A stretch of 64,000 nt of DNA, taken from Enterobacter hormaechei ATCC 49162. GTDB taxonomy: Bacteria > Pseudomonadota > Gammaproteobacteria > Enterobacterales > Enterobacteriaceae. Below the pieces are notes generated by a model. The model saw only the letters and a list, made by a program, of their open reading frames with translations, ran no database searches and was not told where the DNA came from. The DNA lies in contig NZ_MKEQ01000001.1 of the NCBI RefSeq assembly GCF_001875655.1, forward strand, positions 496,001 through 560,000, in the 5' to 3' direction. Position 1 is the first letter of the stretch; each line of letters begins with the position of its first letter. Shown one piece after another: positions 44,831 through 53,176 of this stretch. The position numbers were made by a program, and so were the translations under genes.

Positions 44831-45265
44831 GTGAAAAACACCAGTGACCTCTTTAACGACATAATCCCACTGGGTCGTCTTATTCACATGGTTAATCAGA
44901 AAAAAGATCGCCTGCTCAATGACTACCTGTCACCGCTGGATATCACCGCAACACAGTTCAAAGTGCTGTGTTCCATTCGCTGCGAAGTGTGTATCACGCC
45001 GGTTGAGCTGAAAAAGGTGCTCTCTGTCGATCTGGGTGCGTTAACCCGCATGCTGGATCGTCTCGTCTGTAAAGGATGGGTAGAACGAAGCCCTAACCCC
45101 AATGACAAACGTGGCGTACTGGTGAAACTGACCAGCGATGGCGCGGCCATGTGTGAGCAATGTCATCAATTAGTAGGACAAACACTGCACCAGGAACTGA
45201 CAAAAAACTTAACGGCAGATGAAGTGGCAACGCTTGAGCTTTTACTCAAGAAAATCCTGCCGTAA
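44831..45265 (+). CDS. marR: Multiple antibiotic resistance repressor MarR
   Basis: A 144-residue winged-helix repressor, the E. coli length. The start is the GTG at 44831, as in K-12 ([17 protein letters not shown]). The DNA-binding core reads [20 protein letters not shown] and [20 protein letters not shown], with wing [14 protein letters not shown]. Cysteines corresponding to those oxidised by copper in E. coli are kept ([17 protein letters not shown]). It represses marRAB by binding marO; salicylate and related phenolics release it. No loss-of-function change is visible. Confidence 0.97.
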   Translation: MKNTSDLFNDIIPLGRLIHMVNQKKDRLLNDYLSPLDITATQFKVLCSIRCEVCITPVELKKVLSVDLGALTRMLDRLVCKGWVERSPNPNDKRGVLVKLTSDGAAMCEQCHQLVGQTLHQELTKNLTADEVATLELLLKKILP

Positions 45266-45279
45266 ACAGAAAAAGAGGT

Positions 45280-45666
45280 ATGACGATGTCCAGACGCAAT
45301 ACTGACGCTATCACCATTCATAGCATTTTGGACTGGATCGAAGATAACCTGGAATCTCCACTCTCTCTTGAGAAAGTGTCAGAGCGTTCAGGTTACTCAA
45401 AATGGCACCTGCAACGGATGTTTAAAAAAGAGACCGGCCATTCATTAGGACAATATATTCGCAGCCGCAAGCTGACGGAAATTGCCCAGAAGCTGAAAGA
45501 AAGCAATGAGCCGATCCTCTATCTGGCGGAACGCTACGGATTTGAATCGCAACAAACCCTGACGCGTACGTTTAAGAACTACTTTGACGTGCCGCCTCAT
45601 AAGTACCGTATTACCAGTATGCCGGGTGAATCCCGTTATCTGTATCCGCTAAAACATTGCAGTTAA
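45280..45666 (+). CDS. marA: AraC/XylS-type activator MarA
   Basis: A 128-residue activator with two HTH motifs: [20 protein letters not shown] and [20 protein letters not shown], near-identical to E. coli MarA over the first 110 residues. The C-terminus differs slightly ([20 protein letters not shown]). It binds marboxes to raise acrAB-tolC and lower ompF through micF, giving multidrug tolerance. It lies 14 bases after marR in the same transcript. Confidence 0.97.
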   Translation: MTMSRRNTDAITIHSILDWIEDNLESPLSLEKVSERSGYSKWHLQRMFKKETGHSLGQYIRSRKLTEIAQKLKESNEPILYLAERYGFESQQTLTRTFKNYFDVPPHKYRITSMPGESRYLYPLKHCS

Positions 45667-45698
45667 TCATCGCCTGTTAAGACGTAACCGAGGAAATC

Positions 45699-45914
45699 AT
45701 GAAATTTATCGCCTCCGCCGCCCTCACCTTGCTGGTGCTGGTTTCCGGCCAGAGTTTCGCGGAGCAAACCCCCTGCGCGGGGCAGCAAAATAATCGTGGC
45801 ACCATGATTATGCCGTCCACGCAAAACCAGTCGCCCTGGGACTTCAATCACATGGGCGCTGGCAGCGACAAATCCGACGAATTAGGCGTGCCGTATTACA
45901 ACCACGACCTGTAA
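45699..45914 (+). CDS. marB: MarB periplasmic protein
   Basis: A 71-residue protein with signal peptide MKFIASAALTLLVLVSGQSF and mature start AEQTPCAGQ. The tail TMIMPSTQNQSPWDFNHMGA, then SDELGVPYYNHDL, matches E. coli MarB in length and pattern. It closes the marRAB operon, with a terminator nine bases after the stop. MarB lowers marRAB expression by an indirect route in E. coli. Confidence 0.92.
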   Translation: MKFIASAALTLLVLVSGQSFAEQTPCAGQQNNRGTMIMPSTQNQSPWDFNHMGAGSDKSDELGVPYYNHDL

Positions 45915-45923
45915 TTCGTTTTT

Positions 45924-45947
45924 GCCCCGCTCAGGCGGGGCTTTTTT
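45924..45947 (+). terminator. Rho-independent terminator of marRAB
   Basis: GCCCCGC-TCAG-GCGGGGC followed by TTTTTT. A seven-base-pair GC stem directly after marB; eamA ends on the other strand six bases beyond. Confidence 0.93.
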
Positions 45948-45952
45948 CTGCC

Positions 45953-46852
45953 TTAACCCCGCACCCGCGTCGCCTGACGCACACGCAAGCCAAAGACGTT
46001 GATATACAACCCGGCCATAATCAGCCCTGCGCCACACAGTTGCAGCGCGCTGAGCGTTTCGTCCAGCAACAGCGCGGCGCTGGCAAGCCCGACCACCGGT
46101 ACCAGCAGCGATAACGGCGCCACGCGCCAGGTTTCATAGCGCCCGAGCAGCGAACCCCAGATGCCATAACCCACGATTGAGGCAACTAACGCCAGGTAGA
46201 TCAGCGACAAAATGGTCGTCAGGTCGATCTCAACGAGGCTTTTCAGCATTGCCTGCGGGCCATCCAGAATAAACGACGCGGCCATAAACGGCACAATGGG
46301 GATCAATGCGCTCCAGACCACCAGCGACAATACCGGCGGACGCGCCTCGTGCTGCATTATCAGCTTGTTAAAGATATTGCCGCACGCCCAGCTCAGCCCC
46401 GCCGCCAGGGTGAGCATAAAGCCCAGCAGGGCGACATGCTGACCGTTGAGGCTGCCTTCTATCAGCACCAGCACGCCAAAGACCGCAAGGCTAATGCCCG
46501 CCAGCTGTTTGCCCTGCAAACGTTCGCCAAAGACAAACGCGCCGAGAATGATGGTAAAGAACGCCTGCACCTGAAGCACCAGCGAAGCCAGGCCCGCAGG
46601 CATACCGAATTTGATGGCGCAAAAAAGAAACGCAAACTGACCAAAGCTGATGGTGAGGCCGTAGCCCAGCAGCAGCTTCAGGGGAATTTTCGGGCGGGCG
46701 ACGAACAGCAGCGCCGGAAACGCCACCAGCAGGAAGCGCAGAGCCGCCAGCATCAGTGGAGGCATGTTGTGCAACCCCATTTTAATGACCACAAAATTGA
46801 GTCCCCACACCACAACAACCAGCAACGCTAACAGCCCGTCTTTCCGCGTCAT
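45953..46852 (-). CDS. eamA: Cysteine/O-acetylserine exporter EamA
   Basis: A 299-residue DMT-superfamily exporter with ten predicted helices in two EamA repeats: GLLALLVVVVWGLNFVVIKM, PLMLAALRFLLVAFPALLFV, AFFTIILGAFVFGERLQGKQ, and in the second half WSALIPIVPFMAASFILDGP, VASIVGYGIWGSLLGRYETW and LVPVVGLASAALLLDETLSA. It matches E. coli EamA (YdeD, 299 residues) in length and place between marB and ydeE. It exports cysteine-pathway metabolites. Confidence 0.95.
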   Translation of the reverse strand: MTRKDGLLALLVVVVWGLNFVVIKMGLHNMPPLMLAALRFLLVAFPALLFVARPKIPLKLLLGYGLTISFGQFAFLFCAIKFGMPAGLASLVLQVQAFFTIILGAFVFGERLQGKQLAGISLAVFGVLVLIEGSLNGQHVALLGFMLTLAAGLSWACGNIFNKLIMQHEARPPVLSLVVWSALIPIVPFMAASFILDGPQAMLKSLVEIDLTTILSLIYLALVASIVGYGIWGSLLGRYETWRVAPLSLLVPVVGLASAALLLDETLSALQLCGAGLIMAGLYINVFGLRVRQATRVRG

Positions 46853-47045
46853 TTTCCGCCCCTGAATTATTAAAATTTTGTTAACACTTCAAGGTAACAG
46901 AAAAAATAGCCCGGCGAGAAGATCATTAATTCTGGTACCGGGAAGAAGCACTCGCGGATAAATTGGGTGCTATACAAGCTCCCGGTCCCGTGATAATCCT
47001 GTAATAACACAACAAAAAAAGCATAAGCATTTGTCGGGCAGGAAA

Positions 47046-48263
47046 ATGAAACCATCAATCAGGCGCTCAACCGCAGCGCTGCTGGCATCGTCATTGTTAT
47101 TAACAATTGGCCGCGGCGCAACGCTGCCCTTTATGACCATATATCTCACACGCGTGTACGATATGAGCGTGGAGAATATTGGCTATGCCCTGACCGTGGC
47201 GTTGACCATTGGCGTGGTGTTTAGCCTGGGGTTCGGCATTCTGGCGGATAAGTTCGACAAAAAACGCTATATGCTGATCGCCATCGTGGCCTTTATCGCC
47301 GGGTTTGTGGCCATTCCGCTGGTGAATAACGTGACGCTGGTGGTGCTGTTCTTTGCCCTGATCAACTGCGCCTATTCCGTCTTCTCAACGGTGCTGAAAG
47401 CATGGTTTGCCGACGTGCTGACCTCCAGCGAAAAAGCGCGCGTTTTCTCACTCAACTACAGTTTCCTGAACATCGGCTGGACGATCGGGCCGCCGATCGG
47501 CACCCTGCTGGTGATGTACAGCCTGCAACTGCCGTTCTGGCTGGCGGCCTTCTGCGCCGCACTGCCGCTCGGGTTTATCCATTTCTTTGTGCAGAAAAGC
47601 ATAGCCTCAGACAACGTTGAGGAGAAAATGCCATGGCAGCCCTCAGTGCTGCTGAAAGACCGGGCGCTGTTCTGGTATACGCTCTCCGGCCTGCTGGCGT
47701 CCTATGTGGGGGGATCGTTCGCCACCTGTATTTCCCAGTATGTCCTCGCCGCACATGCGGACAGTGATTTCGCAGAAAAGGTGGTGGCCGTTGTACTGCC
47801 AGTCAACGCGGCGGTAGTGGTCAGCCTGCAATACGCGCTTGGACGTAAGATCACCGCCAGCAATATCCGCCCGTTAATGACTGCCGCGACGCTCTTTTTC
47901 ATCCTCGGGCTGGGCGGGTTTATGCTTTCGGGTGAGAACCTGATTTACTGGGGAATTGCGGCGGCAATCTTCACCCTTGGGGAAATAATCTATGCGCCGG
48001 GCGAATACATGCTGATCGACAATATCGCCCCGCCGGGCATGAAGGCGAGCTACTTCTCTGCGCAGGCGCTGGGCTGGCTGGGCGCGGCGGCGAACCCGAT
48101 GATCACCGGACTCATCCTGACCCATCTGCCGCACTGGTCATTATTTATCATTATGATGGCCGCCATCATTGCGGCCTGGCTGATGATATTGCGCGGGATG
48201 CGCGTGAAAAGTGAAGAGAGCGTGTCGGGTGGTGCTGCGCTTACCCGACCGACAAAACCCTAA
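47046..48263 (+). CDS. ydeE: MFS transporter YdeE with REP-encoded C-terminus
   Basis: A 405-residue MFS exporter. The start ATG 47046 follows GGCAGGAAA. RRSTAALLASSLLLTIGRGA, GILADKFDKKRYMLIAIVAF, LNIGWTIGPPIGTLLVMYSL and FAEKVVAVVLPVNAAVVVSL closely match E. coli YdeE (395 residues), an exporter linked to dipeptides and arabinose. The last residues (ESVSGGAALTRPTKP) are encoded by a REP palindrome at 48224-48249, and a second REP follows the stop. The native coding end appears to have been overrun or extended by the repeat, adding about ten residues to a cytoplasmic tail. Confidence 0.93.
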   Translation: MKPSIRRSTAALLASSLLLTIGRGATLPFMTIYLTRVYDMSVENIGYALTVALTIGVVFSLGFGILADKFDKKRYMLIAIVAFIAGFVAIPLVNNVTLVVLFFALINCAYSVFSTVLKAWFADVLTSSEKARVFSLNYSFLNIGWTIGPPIGTLLVMYSLQLPFWLAAFCAALPLGFIHFFVQKSIASDNVEEKMPWQPSVLLKDRALFWYTLSGLLASYVGGSFATCISQYVLAAHADSDFAEKVVAVVLPVNAAVVVSLQYALGRKITASNIRPLMTAATLFFILGLGGFMLSGENLIYWGIAAAIFTLGEIIYAPGEYMLIDNIAPPGMKASYFSAQALGWLGAAANPMITGLILTHLPHWSLFIIMMAAIIAAWLMILRGMRVKSEESVSGGAALTRPTKP

Positions 48264-48297
48264 TCTCAGGCCGGGTAAGGCGAAGCCTTCACCCGGC
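48224..48297. repeat. Two REP palindromes at the ydeE end, one inside the coding region
   Basis: GTCGGGT (48224-48230) pairs with ACCCGAC (48243-48249), lying within ydeE codons. A second unit, GCCGGGT-...-ACCCGGC (48271-48297), follows the stop in opposite orientation. Together they form a BIME-like pair between ydeE and the convergent zinT. Confidence 0.8.
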
Positions 48298-48308
48298 AAA
48301 ACCAACGC

Positions 48309-48947
48309 CTAGTGGTGCAACATCTCCTCCACCACCTGCTCTTTGTACATCTCATTCGGGTAGTAGGTCGGCCAGTTATCCATCTCTTTCAGCAGCGCCT
48401 CGTGGGAGGTGTTGCCCATAAAGATATGGAAGTGTGAAGAGGCCTTCGGCCCGATGATATGGTCGCTGAACTGCACAAACTTAGGCGCCTGGCTCGCGTT
48501 ATCCTTGCACTCAAACAGGTAGCGCACCCCTTTTTTCCCCGAGGCGTAGGTCAGAATTTTGTAGCCGCTGTAGTCGTAGCGGCAACTGCTCACCGTTTTG
48601 CCTCTGTGGAATTCCATCACGTTGTTTTCAATTCCAATCGCGTCCACGTCCGTTGCGTACCCCTTGCGGTAGTAGGCTTTCACCTCGGCAGCGGATTTTT
48701 CCCCCTTCTGCGCTTTCTTTTCAAAAACCGGATCCAGCGAACCATCAAGCAGGAAGGGATAAACGGACTGCCAGGTCCCGTCCCAGTCAGACAGCGTCCT
48801 GTCCCTGACGTCTTTATCCTCAAAGACGCCGTTTGCCGCCTTCTGTTCCGCCTCCGTCATCTGATGTCCGTGCGAATGGGCAAAAAGCGAGCCACTTACC
48901 AGCAGCGTTCCCAGAGTCAGCGCAATTTTTCCAAGTTGTGCAGCCAC
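48309..48947 (-). CDS. zinT: Periplasmic zinc/cadmium-binding protein ZinT
   Basis: A 212-residue periplasmic lipocalin-like zinc chaperone. The start is a GTG at 48947 preceded by GAGG. Signal peptide [19 protein letters not shown], then a His-rich mature start ([12 protein letters not shown]). Core: [60 protein letters not shown] (the three-histidine zinc site [12 protein letters not shown]) and a C-terminal HH. ZinT feeds zinc to ZnuA under zinc starvation. A Zur box lies 33 bases upstream, so zinc repression is expected. Confidence 0.96.
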   Translation of the reverse strand: MAAQLGKIALTLGTLLVSGSLFAHSHGHQMTEAEQKAANGVFEDKDVRDRTLSDWDGTWQSVYPFLLDGSLDPVFEKKAQKGEKSAAEVKAYYRKGYATDVDAIGIENNVMEFHRGKTVSSCRYDYSGYKILTYASGKKGVRYLFECKDNASQAPKFVQFSDHIIGPKASSHFHIFMGNTSHEALLKEMDNWPTYYPNEMYKEQVVEEMLHH

Positions 48948-48980
48948 AGCAAAATCCTCATTCCGTTTTATAAGAATGAG

Positions 48981-49001
48981 GATGTTATATTATAACATTT
49001 C
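48981..49001. promoter_or_regulatory. Zur box of zinT
   Basis: GATGTTATATTATAACATTTC; on the other strand GAAATGTTATAATATAACATC. It fits the E. coli Zur consensus (GAAATGTTATAWTATAACATTTC) across the 15-base palindromic core TGTTATATTATAACA. It covers the zinT promoter region and its right end overlaps the stop codon of urtE. Confidence 0.93.
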
Positions 49002-49698
49002 AGATCGCAACCAGCCCGCGAACGCCCTCCTGCGCCATATTCTCCCCGCGTCCCTGCTGGACGATGCTGCCGCGCGACATCACCAGATAGCTGTCGGCCA
49101 GCTCCGCCGCAAAATCATAAAACTGCTCCACCAGCAGGATCGCCATATCCCCCCGGTTCGCCAGGCTGCGGATCACCTGCCCGATCTCTTTGATCACCGA
49201 CGGCTGAATACCTTCCGTGGGTTCATCCAGAATCAGTAACTGTGGACGACTCGCCAGCGCCCGCCCAATCGCCAGCTGTTGCTGCTGACCACCGGAAAGA
49301 TCGCCTCCGCGACGGTGCTTCATCTCTTTCAGCACCGGGAAAAGCTGCCAAATTTCCTCCGGCACGCCCCTCGCGTTTCGCGCGGAGAAGCGCGACAGCC
49401 CCATCAGCAGGTTTTCTTCTACGGTCAGACGCGGAAAAATCTCCCGCCCCTGCGGAACATACGCCACGCCGGACTGTACCCGCTGGTGCGGTTTACTGTG
49501 GGTGATGGTTTTCCCCTGCCAGACCACCTCCCCGGTTTTCACCGGGATCAGCCCCATCAGGCACCTCAGCAGCGTGGTTTTACCCACTCCGTTGCGCCCC
49601 AGAAGGCAGGTGACTTCCCCGACGCCCGCCTCAAAGCTCACCCCGCGCAGTATATGACTGCCGCCGTAGTACTGATTCAGTTCGTTAACCCGTAACAT
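49000..49698 (-). CDS. urtE: Urea ABC transporter ATP-binding protein UrtE
   Basis: A 232-residue ABC ATPase of the branched-chain/urea type. Walker A GRNGVGKTTLLRCLM, Q-loop VAYVPQGREIFPRLTVEENL, signature DLSGGQQQQLAIGRALASRP, Walker B LLILDEPTEGIQPSVIKEIG. YYGGSHILRGVSFEAGVGEV is the UrtE start pattern. I chose ATG 49698 over a GTG one codon earlier. It is last in urtABCDE, seven to nine bases after urtD; its stop lies inside the Zur box of zinT. Confidence 0.95.
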   Translation of the reverse strand: MLRVNELNQYYGGSHILRGVSFEAGVGEVTCLLGRNGVGKTTLLRCLMGLIPVKTGEVVWQGKTITHSKPHQRVQSGVAYVPQGREIFPRLTVEENLLMGLSRFSARNARGVPEEIWQLFPVLKEMKHRRGGDLSGGQQQQLAIGRALASRPQLLILDEPTEGIQPSVIKEIGQVIRSLANRGDMAILLVEQFYDFAAELADSYLVMSRGSIVQQGRGENMAQEGVRGLVAI

Positions 49699-49707
49699 CA
49701 CCGCTCC

Positions 49708-50505
49708 TTAGCGTCCCAGATAGACGTCAATCACCTGTTCATTGGCCTGTACCTCGCGAAGCGAGCCTTCCGCCAGCACGCGCCCCTGATGCAGCACCGT
49801 GACGTGATCAGCGATGGTCTCGACGAAGCCCATATCGTGCTCAACCACCATCAAAGAATGCTTGCCTGCCAGGGTTCGGAACAGCTCGGCAGTGTATTCC
49901 GTCTCTGCGTCCGTCATGCCAGCGGCGGGTTCGTCCAGCAGCAACAGGTGCGGATCCTGCACCAGCAGCATGCCTATCTCCAGAAACTGCTTCTGTCCGT
50001 GTGAAAGCAGCCCGGCGCGGCGATCGCGCTCGCTGCCAAGCCGCAGTAAAACCAGCATCTCGTCAATGCGGTCACGCTGTTCGCTGCTGAGCGTGGCCCG
50101 CAGGCTCGCCCAGACGGACCTGTCGGCTTTCATGGCGATTTCGAGGTTTTCCCCTACGGTCAGCGCTTCAAACACCGTCGGCTTCTGAAACTTACGACCA
50201 ATCCCCTGACGGGCAATGGCCGCTGGCTCAAGGGCTGTCAGATCGATGGACTGATCGTAAAGGGCTTTTCCACTTTTTGGCCGGGTTTTGCCTGTTATGA
50301 CGTCCATCAGCGTGGTTTTACCGGCCCCGTTAGGGCCAATGATGCAGCGCAACTCGCCAACGCCGATATTCAGCGAGAGGTCGGTCAACGCCTGAAAACC
50401 GTCAAAACTGACGTTAATGGCCTCAAGCTGCAATACCGGATCGGTCTGCTCGCGGTAACGGTCGCCCGGTAGCTGCCGGGTAAAGAGTCCTTCAGAGGGC
50501 TGCAT
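49708..50505 (-). CDS. urtD: Urea ABC transporter ATP-binding protein UrtD
   Basis: A 265-residue ABC ATPase. INVSFDGFQALTDLSLNIGV, Walker A GPNGAGKTTLMDVITGKTRP, KFQKPTVFEALTVGENLEIA, signature LLSHGQKQFLEIGMLLVQDP (the LSHGQ form found in UrtD), Walker B LLLLDEPAAGMTDAETEYTA, and the family's VEHDMGFVETIADHVTVLHQ. The LSHGQ signature separates it from LivG. Its ATG overlaps the urtC stop (TAATG). Confidence 0.96.
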   Translation of the reverse strand: MQPSEGLFTRQLPGDRYREQTDPVLQLEAINVSFDGFQALTDLSLNIGVGELRCIIGPNGAGKTTLMDVITGKTRPKSGKALYDQSIDLTALEPAAIARQGIGRKFQKPTVFEALTVGENLEIAMKADRSVWASLRATLSSEQRDRIDEMLVLLRLGSERDRRAGLLSHGQKQFLEIGMLLVQDPHLLLLDEPAAGMTDAETEYTAELFRTLAGKHSLMVVEHDMGFVETIADHVTVLHQGRVLAEGSLREVQANEQVIDVYLGR

Positions 50506-51578
50506 TAATTCTCTCCCTTACGAAACAGACCGAACACGCCGCGTGATAAAAACAGCGTTACGGCAATGAAAATCAGGCCCAGAAACAGCTGCCAGTACTC
50601 CGGCATCGCCACGGTGAAAAAGCTCTTCGCACCGTTGACCAGCGCCGCGCCAATCACCGGACCTACCAGGGTGCCGCGCCCGCCCAGCGCCACCCAGATG
50701 GCCGCTTCAATCGAGTTGGTTGGCGACATTTCACCCGGGTTGATAATGCCCACCTGCGGAACGTACAGCGCCCCCGCCAGGCCACACAGCACGGCGGAAA
50801 GCGTCCAGACCAGCAGCTTAAAGCCGCGCGGATCGTAGCCGCAAAACGTCAGACGGTTTTCCGCATCGCGCACCGCCGTCAAAATGCGGCCAAATTTACT
50901 CTTCGCCAGCGCATAGCCCGTGCCCAGGGCCAGAAGCAGCAGCACTACCGTCGCGAGGAACAGCGCGATCCGCGTCGTCGTCGCCGTAACGGAAAACCCG
51001 AGCAGCGTGGTAAAGCCGGTAAAGCCGTTATTGCCGCCAAAGCCGGTTTCATTGCGAAAGAACAGCAGCATGCCTGCATAGGTCAGCGCCTGGGTCATGA
51101 TGGAGAAATAAACCCCTTTGATCTTCGAGCGGAAAGCAAACCAGCCGAAAACCAGCGCCAGCAGACCGGGGATCGCCACGATTAATACCAGTGCCCAGGC
51201 AAAATGCTGCGTTCCCCACCAGAACCAGGGCAGTTCGCTCCACGAAAGAAACGACATAAACGCGGGCAGCCCGTCGCCCGCCGCCTGGCGCATCAGGTAC
51301 ATCCCCATCGCATAGCCGCCGAGGGCGAAAAATATGCCGTGCCCCAGCGAGAGCATTCCGGCATAGCCCCAGACCAGATCGAGGGCCACGGCAACAACCG
51401 CGTAGCAGAGGATTTTGCCGATGAGCGTTAACATCCACGTGGAAATGGCCAGCGGATGCGTTGCGGGCAACAGCGCGAGAAAAGGCAGCACCAGCAGCGC
51501 CGCAACCAGCAGACTGCCGAAGATTTGTGCGGTGCGCGGTGCACTGCGCGCCAGTGTTAAGGTCAATGGCTGGCTCAT
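50505..51578 (-). CDS. urtC: Urea ABC transporter permease UrtC
   Basis: A 357-residue permease with about ten membrane helices. YAVVAVALDLVWGYAGMLSL, GHGIFFALGGYAMGMYLMRQ, FRSKIKGVYFSIMTQALTYA, NNGFTGFTTLLGFSVTATTT and PTNSIEAAIWVALGGRGTLV match the UrtC/LivM family. The FTGFxTLLGF element is characteristic of the urea branch. Its start overlaps the urtB stop by one base. Confidence 0.95.
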   Translation of the reverse strand: MSQPLTLTLARSAPRTAQIFGSLLVAALLVLPFLALLPATHPLAISTWMLTLIGKILCYAVVAVALDLVWGYAGMLSLGHGIFFALGGYAMGMYLMRQAAGDGLPAFMSFLSWSELPWFWWGTQHFAWALVLIVAIPGLLALVFGWFAFRSKIKGVYFSIMTQALTYAGMLLFFRNETGFGGNNGFTGFTTLLGFSVTATTTRIALFLATVVLLLLALGTGYALAKSKFGRILTAVRDAENRLTFCGYDPRGFKLLVWTLSAVLCGLAGALYVPQVGIINPGEMSPTNSIEAAIWVALGGRGTLVGPVIGAALVNGAKSFFTVAMPEYWQLFLGLIFIAVTLFLSRGVFGLFRKGEN

Positions 51579-53152
51579 CAGTCTGTCACCCTCCCTTTAA
51601 GTGCGAATAACCCCTGCGGACGTTTCTGGATAAACAGAATGATCGCCACCAGAATCAGGATTTTGCCCAGCACCGCGCCCATCTGCGGTTCGAGAATTTT
51701 ATTGAAGATCCCCAGACCAAAGGCCGCCGCGACGCTACCGGCCAGTTGGCCGACGCCGCCGAGCACCACCACCAGGAACGAATCGATGATGTATCCCTGG
51801 CCCAGCTCTGGTCCCACGTTCCCCAACTGGGACAATGCCACGCCGCCCAGCCCGGCAATGCCGGACCCGAGGCCAAACGCCAGCATATCCACCCGTCCGG
51901 TCGGCACGCCACAGCAGGCCGCCATGCTGCGGTTTTGCGTCACCGCCCGCACGTTCAGGCCCAGACGCGTTTTATTCAGCAGGAGCCAGGTGAAGAACAG
52001 CACCAGCAGCACAAACCCGAGCACCACAATGCGGTTCCACGGCAGCGTCAGGTTGGCGAAAACCTGCACCCCGCCGGACAGCCAGGCCGGGTTCGCCACC
52101 TCAAGGTTCTGTGCGCCGAAGGTCATGCGCACCAGCTGGATGAGCATCAGACTGATCCCCCAGGTGGCGAGCAGGGTTTCCAGCGGACGGCCATATAGAT
52201 GGCGGATCACCGTCCGCTCCAGCACCATCCCGATACCTGCCGTCAGGCAAAACGCCACCGGCAGCGCCACCACCGGATAGAGCGCCAGCCACTGAGGCAT
52301 CCACTGCGCCATCATCTGTTGCACCATCCAGGTGGCATACGCTCCGAGCATCAGCATCTCGCCGTGGGCCATGTTAATCACCCCCAGCAGACCGTAGGTG
52401 ATAGCCAGCCCGAGCGCGGCCAGCAACAGTACCGACCCCAACGACAGGCCCATAAAGGCCTGACCCAACAGTTCGCCCCACATCAGACGGTGCTGAATAC
52501 CCTCAAGGCTCTCCGCAGCGGCGGCACGTACCCGTGCGTCCGGCTCGGTTTGCGCCCGGGTAAACGGCGCGAGCGTGGCCTGAACGTCCGGATCGTCGGA
52601 CTGTCCCAGCAGCTCAACCGCGTTAAGGCGTACTTCCGCCTGCGGGCTAGCCAGCTGAAGGTTTGCCAGCGCCAGCATGAGCGACTGCCGGGTGACATCG
52701 TCCGTTTCGCTATTGGCCCGCTGTTGCAGAAACCCGAGCATATCCGGCTGGGCGTCACGCTGAAGCTGTCGTGCGGCATTGCGCCTTTCGGTGACACTGT
52801 CACTGACAAGCTGATGCGTCGCCAGCGCCGTGACCGTTAACACGCGCAGCCGGTTGGTCAGCCGCACGGCTTTGGTCGCTCCTTCAGCGCGTTTTGCCGC
52901 GCCCAGGGCAACCATTTGGCCGTCGATGCGGGTAAATGCCTGTTTCTGGCTGTCGGTGTAGAGGTTTTCCTGTTGCAGCGCCTTAAGCAGCGGCAAACGT
53001 GCGGGTTCCGGCGTGGCTGCCCACCGGGTGAGCATGGCGGTCTGCTGACTGCGGGTGGCGGCAACGAAATCATCGGCATCCGATGCCTGCGCCATCCCTG
53101 GCAGCAGTCCGGTAAGCCACACAATCGCAATAATCATGCGCATGGCGTTCAT
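51578..53152 (-). CDS. urtB: Urea ABC transporter permease UrtB with N-terminal periplasmic domain
   Basis: A 524-residue permease. It begins with a signal sequence (MRMIIAIVWLTGLLPGMAQA) and about 200 residues of HEAT-like helices (LMLALANLQLASPQAEVRLN, AVELLGQSDDPDVQATLAPF). The LivH-type permease starts near 235: GQAFMGLSLGSVLLLAALGL, AITYGLLGVINMAHGEMLML, GAYATWMVQQMMAQWMPQWL, VRAVTQNRSMAACCGVPTGR. The extra N-terminal domain is usual for UrtB. ATG 53152 has GGGAGAG upstream; urtA ends 24 bases before it. Confidence 0.95.
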   Translation of the reverse strand: MNAMRMIIAIVWLTGLLPGMAQASDADDFVAATRSQQTAMLTRWAATPEPARLPLLKALQQENLYTDSQKQAFTRIDGQMVALGAAKRAEGATKAVRLTNRLRVLTVTALATHQLVSDSVTERRNAARQLQRDAQPDMLGFLQQRANSETDDVTRQSLMLALANLQLASPQAEVRLNAVELLGQSDDPDVQATLAPFTRAQTEPDARVRAAAAESLEGIQHRLMWGELLGQAFMGLSLGSVLLLAALGLAITYGLLGVINMAHGEMLMLGAYATWMVQQMMAQWMPQWLALYPVVALPVAFCLTAGIGMVLERTVIRHLYGRPLETLLATWGISLMLIQLVRMTFGAQNLEVANPAWLSGGVQVFANLTLPWNRIVVLGFVLLVLFFTWLLLNKTRLGLNVRAVTQNRSMAACCGVPTGRVDMLAFGLGSGIAGLGGVALSQLGNVGPELGQGYIIDSFLVVVLGGVGQLAGSVAAAFGLGIFNKILEPQMGAVLGKILILVAIILFIQKRPQGLFALKGRVTD

Positions 53153-53176
53153 GACGTCTCTCCCTGGTGTGGCGGC

